Source: Sesamum alatum (taxonomy: Eukaryota; Streptophyta; Magnoliopsida; Lamiales; Pedaliaceae). From it: 64,000 nucleotides of DNA. Positions within the stretch are counted from its first letter, which is position 1. Every line of letters begins with the position of its first letter. The stretch is taken from NCBI GenBank assembly GCA_034509735.1, contig JACGWO010000011.1, positions 11,379,866 through 11,443,865 on the forward strand, in the 5' to 3' direction. The translations under genes and the position numbers were made by a program. A model generated the notes under the pieces. The model saw nothing but the letters and a program-made list of their open reading frames with translations. It did no database searches and was not told the DNA's origin. Positions 59,125 through 64,000 of the stretch are shown one piece after another.

Positions 59125-60664
59125 AGAGTAGCACATTTGATTCCATTTCTACCAGAAATTCGAATTCCGTCAGGAAAATGTACATGCTTGGCACGTAACA
59201 AATGTTTTCCTGACAAAATTGCCATTTTGCCCTACAGATTAAATTTTGTTTAATGGACTAGTATGTTATAAAAATTATGTTGGCAAGTTACCACTACACT
59301 ACGAGTACACTATAAAGATTTTCTACATCATAAACAACTATGATTTAATAATCGTGATAAATCAATACTATTAATTACAGTTAAATTAAATAAAAATCGA
59401 ATTTTTATTCATCTTCTCCATGGCTAATTTTTCTTTAATTTAAGAATGATGATAAATTAATACTATAACTACGGTCAAATAGAACAAAAATTCAAATTTT
59501 TTACAATGATTTATCAATCTTTTTCATTAACTATGGTCAAAATATTTATCATGATCTTAATTATGATTAATATTTTGGCCTCGTTTATTGATCTGGATTG
59601 GCTCAGACAATGAGATAGTTACTTGTTTACTTTGAAATGGTCCAGTTTAGGACAATACAATCAAGTCCGACGTTATGTTGGAATGTGGCCTAATAATTAT
59701 CCCACCTCTCAGGTATGGTCCAATTCATATGAATCAAATTTTGATGGTCCAAACTGTTCTCAATTTTAATTTGCACAAAATTTATGATTTTGTTCCAAAG
59801 TATCCTAAAATTTACGCATTGAGGGAGTTCTATGTCAATCGATATGACGATTGCTCTATACCGCATAAAGATGCATAAACCCTATTTTGGATCAAAACTC
59901 CGTGATCTGTGACAAATCAGGTATTCAAGAGGTGCATCAGAATAGAGGAAAACGCTTTAACAAAACCGATACGGGAAATGGGCAGGCTGCTTGAGTCCCA
60001 TAAACCCTATTTTGGATCAAAACTCCGTGATCTGTGACAAATCAGGTATTCGAGAGGTGCATCAGAATAGAGGAAAACGTTTTAACGAAACCGATACGGG
60101 AAGTGGGCAGGCTGCTTGAGTCCCATAAACCCTATTTTGGATCAAAACTCTAGATTTGTGACAAATGAGGTATTCGGGAGGTGTATCAGAATAGAAGAAA
60201 ACGCTTTAACGAAACCGATGCAGGAAGTGGGCAGGCTGCTTGAGTCCCATTACTCGCAGCCTTACATGGCTAACAAGAAGTTTGACTATAAATCCACACG
60301 TAGATCTATTGGAAAGTTCGATTCCCAATCGCATTCCCCTCTTCTTTATTTGACGTTTGACCAAGATATGTTGTCTTATTGTTACGTATGTTTGGACATT
60401 TTGTTTCAAAACACCAATGGTAACATAACATGAAATAATCACCGGTAGATGTCCAATCTATTACACTTAGTAAACGAGCTCCTGATGTGAATTGCTATGC
60501 TATCTAGGCTAGGCTTGTCGGATATACAATCTCACCACCTATGTGGATGGGATCAAGTGTAAATGTTGTTCATAGGATATGGAATTGTAAGGGCAATCTA
60601 AGAAGGACAAAAATTGTCATAAATTTTATCCTAGTTGATTTCAGAAAGTAAACGTGTACTACAG
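59125..60664. other. Intergenic with decayed MITE and 125-bp triplication
   Basis: 59281-59620 resembles the CACTA-like segment at 16682-16974 but lacks clear ends. 59640-60440 is GC-richer and includes the tandem triplication described separately. Its open frames do not resemble a known protein. Confidence 0.5.
59874..60247. repeat. Three tandem 125-bp repeats
   Basis: Units starting CATAAACCCTATTTTGGATC begin at 59874, 59999 and 60124. The first two differ at few positions; the third lacks a base or two near CTCTAGATTTGTG. The close similarity indicates a fairly recent duplication. Confidence 0.9.
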
Positions 60665-60691
<27 letters not shown>

Positions 60692-60695
<4 letters not shown>

Positions 60696-60960
60696 AATGC
60701 CATATTTAGTTCTTTAAATTTTCGTTTAGAATCACTTTAGTCCCTCAAATTCATCTTTTGACTTTATCATCCTTAAAGTTTAGTTTTTGTTTCATGGTCT
60801 CTCAGATCATTTTCCGGCAAAAAAAAAAATGGTTGGATTTTGAATTTTTGAAGAGTAAAATGGTCAATTTAAGCTTCACTTTCTCACTTTAGTGCCTTAA
60901 GTTTGTAAAAGTTTCAAATTAATCTTTTCTTAGTGTCCACATATTGGAATTATCAGCACA
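60692..60960. repeat. Left arm of the MULE, shared with the 5.5-kb element
   Basis: Segments such as TTTAGTCCCTCAAATTCATC, TTTTGACTTTATC, GGTCAATTTAAGC and CCTTAAGTTTGTAAA follow the same order as in 5528-5790 and, inverted, 6590-6816. Confidence 0.8.
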
Positions 60961-61140
60961 TACTAAAGTTTTTCATGTTCTTCACTCCACGCGTTAATTG
61001 ATTCCACTTTCATGACATAGCTTGGATGTTTTCTTGTTTGTTTGTTGGCTTGCTGAAATTATTTAGTAATAAATACAATATTAAATCAATTGTTCAACAT
61101 GACTAACATAACATAAACTTCTCAACACAATCCAACAGAA

Positions 61141-61410
61141 TACATAACCATCAAAACAAACACCTAAGATACAAAAACCTGTCCACGATATGTCAACCAT
61201 AACAATACATAACTATTAAAGAAACAGACAAGATACAAAAACCTGTTCACAGCATGTCAACCATGACAATACATAACCATCAAAACAAACACCCAAGATA
61301 CAAAAACCTGTCCACAATATGCCAACCATGACGATGCATAAATATTAAATACACAGTCAAGATACGAAAATCTGTTCACAGTATGCCAACTATGACAATA
61401 CATAATCATC
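61141..61410. repeat. Four ~63-bp subterminal tandem repeats
   Basis: AAGATACAAAAACCTGTCCAC and variants start near 61167, 61230, 61293 and 61358, each followed by ATG(T/C)CAACCATGACAATACA. Subterminal arrays like this often bind transposase in MULEs; that role is inferred. Confidence 0.8.
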
Positions 61411-61530
61411 AAACACTGAGAATAGTTCAAAATTCAAACTAATCTAAATAAGTTCAAAAGATCACCATAAAAATTGCATAAAAGTACTTATGACAATAGG
61501 GAACTACATCAACAAAGAAGTCTCAATTCA

Positions 61531-64000
61531 CTATCCTCTTGACATGGCATTACTTGATTGTTGAGTGGATTGCGCTCTTGACCTTGTTACAGCTTGGAGG
61601 GAGGTCAAAGTCACATGTTCTTTGCCTTCTTTTTTGAAGTTGGACTTTAAAGTGACACAACCAACACCCATCCTTGCCTCTGGTTCCTTAACAGAAAATG
61701 GAGTTGGAGACATGACTGGCTCATTTGCTCTAGTAAATGCTGAAGTATTTGGTGCGTTTGTAGTCAAGCTTTGGCTTGCTGAGGTTGGAACGTTTGCATC
61801 GACCTATATCATAAAAAAGATTACTTGTAAACAATATATATATATATATAGTTGTTTCTATGGCAATATTCATAAAGAAATTAAACAAATTAAAATATGT
61901 ACTTACAGATCTTGTAGGCGCAAGAGTGGGACATTTGTTTCTATAGTCCCCGTCTCCTAGACATACACTGCACTTTCTTTTCTTTTTTATTTGTCTATCT
62001 TGAACACTAGTTTTTGCAGTTTGAGAATATTCCTCGGGCACTCCAATTGTATTAGCAACCACTGGTGTGACACTGTCCACAGTCTCTTTTATTGGACACT
62101 TTCTTTTATTGTGGCATTCTCGATGACATTTGCTGCATAATAAAGTCTTTTGCCCAACTCTGCTAAGTTTCAGGATTCTGTTTGCTGAAGGGGTTGGTTC
62201 ATCTGGTTCTCGTCTTCTCACTTTCTTTGGTCTTCCCGACAGTCTTATCTCTGAAATTTGGTGCTACTGGCCCCTTTCCCGTTTCTGGCCACTTTGTTTT
62301 GCCCCTTACAGATTAACGATAAAGCTATATGCTTTTTTGAATGTTTCAATGGAGTGCATTTGTGAACATAGTCCTTGGGCATTCTCCCACAAGAGACAAT
62401 TGCACTAACTGCATGAACGTAGGGGATTCCAGTTAACTCCCATCTTCGCAAGAACAAGTCTTCATGTCGATGTCAACAACATTTTGGCCACCATATATAT
62501 CCCTTACTTCAAATTTAGAGCCCCCAGCATATGTTGAAATGCAAGTTCTTGTATCATTTTTCATCTTTTCAATCAATTTTTGCACCTTAGGACAATGAGG
62601 TCCATGTCATCTCACTACTGCATCTCTTTTACTTTGCAATCTCTTTTGCAAATATATTCGAATTGTCTCCAGCATGCCAAGCAATGGTTTGTTCCTTGCT
62701 CCAAGAATAGTAGAATTGAAGCTCTCACATAAATTATTGAGGAGAATGTCACATTTAGGATATGTCCTGAAATGTGACTTGGACCAGTGTCTTAGGTTCA
62801 GTTCCGAAAGCCAACCATGTGCTGCTTCATTGAAACTCTTAAGAGATTCCATCTCTGCTTTGAACCAGTTCATAGTGGATGCTTTGGCTAGCTTCCACAC
62901 TATATCCTTCAATGCCACCCTATAGTGGATCTTCTTGAAATTGTTGTACATGTGCCCCACACAATATTTGTGCTCCATTTCTGGAAAAAGATCATAAACC
63001 GCATGTAGCAATCCCTGTATGGAAATAAAAAATCGTTATTCATATGAATCATGTAATAAATGAAATTTGATAATCATAAATTACCTTCTGCTTGTCTGCA
63101 ATGATAGTCTATTTATTATGTTCATACATGCCAACATCTTGCTGGAGCTTTTCAAGGAACCATCCCCAAGAGTTTTTGTCATTTGTCTCTGCCACACAGT
63201 AAGAAATAGGGATATGCAATTGTTTGGATCTATTCCAACAGCAGACAATAAAACTCCTTTTTGTGGTCCTTTTAAATGACACCCATCAAGTCCAATCACA
63301 GGTCTGTATCCTTTAAGATATCCCCTTTTGCATGCATCTAAACAAATATATAGCCTTAGAAACCTTTCTACACCAGTGTGTTCACCCACTTTTGTCTTCA
63401 GAACAACAGTTGATCCTGGGTTGCTTACCCTTAGTTCTTCGCGATAGTCGTACAACCTTGTGTATAGATCTTTGTACTTCTCATAAATCATGTTATTCAC
63501 TTTATTCTTGGTCCTATAAAACTGAGATTTGTTGACTTCCACATTAAGGTCATTTTGCACTCTCTCCTGAAAATCTCCTAACTTCCACCCACTATCCAAT
63601 CTCCAGTGATTCATGTATTTTTTACTCAATATTTTTGATGTGACAAACCTGTCTACTCAATGTTCTTCCACGATTATGGGTAGCATTTTATTGTTTTTAT
63701 TTGAAAAGTATCTGAGTTTCTTATTTTAAAAGCAAGCACAACCCAAGAATAATTCACTTCCTCACTTTTGGCCCTAACCCTGATCTTGTCATTCTTAACA
63801 AACTTAATATTTCTTTGCCATGTCACTGTGTGAGCCTTAACAACCTCTTTAAACTGAGCAGCATCAGTGAAAATCATCCCATTCCTTAACTGTGGATCAA
63901 GAAAATCAAGTTCAGGTCTAAATCTGTACAATCTCACATGCTCACTCTCTACTTCATTATCACTTGGTATACTATTCAATTCATCAAACTCACAATCTTC
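61531..64000 (-). CDS. MuDR-type transposase, partial, possibly degenerate
   Basis: The minus-strand gene enters at the window edge. The N-terminal MuDR domain (63990-63674) reads FTDAAQFKEVVKAH. The DDE core spans 63629-62607: the first acidic site is in VIGLDGCHLKG, the second in IIADKQKGLLHAV across an intron at about 63016-63085, and the third probably in NLCESFNSTILGAR. A SWIM-type zinc finger follows (about 62460-62400, KTCSC then RRWELTGIPYVHAVSAI), but its halves lie in different frames. A C-terminal zinc knuckle CSKCHRECHNKRKCP (about 62130) and a final exon ending at a stop near 61531 complete it. The transposase would cut and rejoin MULE ends. The frame change in the SWIM region and one near 63200 suggest a pseudogene, unless short introns explain them. 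Confidence 0.75.

Larger units (their letters stand above)
60692..64000 (-). mobile_element. Mutator-like element with transposase, cut by the window edge
   Basis: The left terminal arm (60692-60960) is followed by four ~63-bp tandem repeats (61141-61410) and a minus-strand transposase gene. It starts just after a 27-A run (60665-60691). The right arm lies outside the window, so length and target duplication cannot be read. Confidence 0.75.

Overview
The window is nuclear DNA of a flowering plant, almost certainly a eudicot. It has spliced genes with GT-AG introns, an AT-rich background, plant-type copia, gypsy, LINE, Mutator, CACTA, hAT and Harbinger elements, and an endogenous pararetrovirus. 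The sequence alone does not name the species. No rRNA, tRNA or CRISPR feature was seen.

Two cellular genes are supported. At 18.68-25.32 kb (+) lies an intact 11-exon gene for ECERIFERUM 3 (CER3/WAX2/YRE), predicted 629 aa, the cuticular-wax alkane-forming partner of CER1. At 40.74-43.93 kb (+) lies a 4-exon gene for a basic 197-aa protein I do not recognise. Introns of both genes are loaded with short inverted-repeat transposons.

Retroelements: a truncated copia element (2.96-5.51 kb, with its 3' LTR); a 5'-truncated L1-type LINE (7.10-9.56 kb, minus strand) with an 18-bp target duplication; and a degenerate Tat-type Ty3/gypsy element (25.78-37.0 kb, minus strand) with gag, protease, RT, two RNases H and integrase. 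The gypsy element also carries an antisense spliced ORF with its own TATA box. A 1.32-kb Mutator-like element with a 10-bp target duplication interrupts that ORF.

DNA transposons: at least eight insertions have 9-10-bp target duplications (three of these at 8 of 9 positions) and most have termini resembling GGG(N)AAA, so the region has seen a burst of Mutator-like (MULE) activity. A hAT element (8-bp duplication), a CACTA element (3 bp) and a Harbinger-like element (TAA) are also resolved. The right edge (60.7-64 kb) holds a potentially transposase-coding MULE whose terminal arm matches both arms of the 1.29-kb element at 5.5 kb.

The most unusual object is 44,206-59,115: a 14.9-kb unit bounded by about 240-bp inverted repeats and a perfect 9-bp target duplication. 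It carries two decayed copies of a caulimovirus-like endogenous pararetrovirus (movement protein, coat protein with zinc knuckle, protease, RT-RNase H, downstream ORF). The copies lie tail-to-tail around an 88-bp spacer, with about 180-bp AT-rich tandem repeats in the outer arms. It looks like a Mutator-type element that carries a viral palindrome, inserted 264 bp downstream of the 197-aa gene. If transcribed it would fold into long virus-matching double-stranded RNA.
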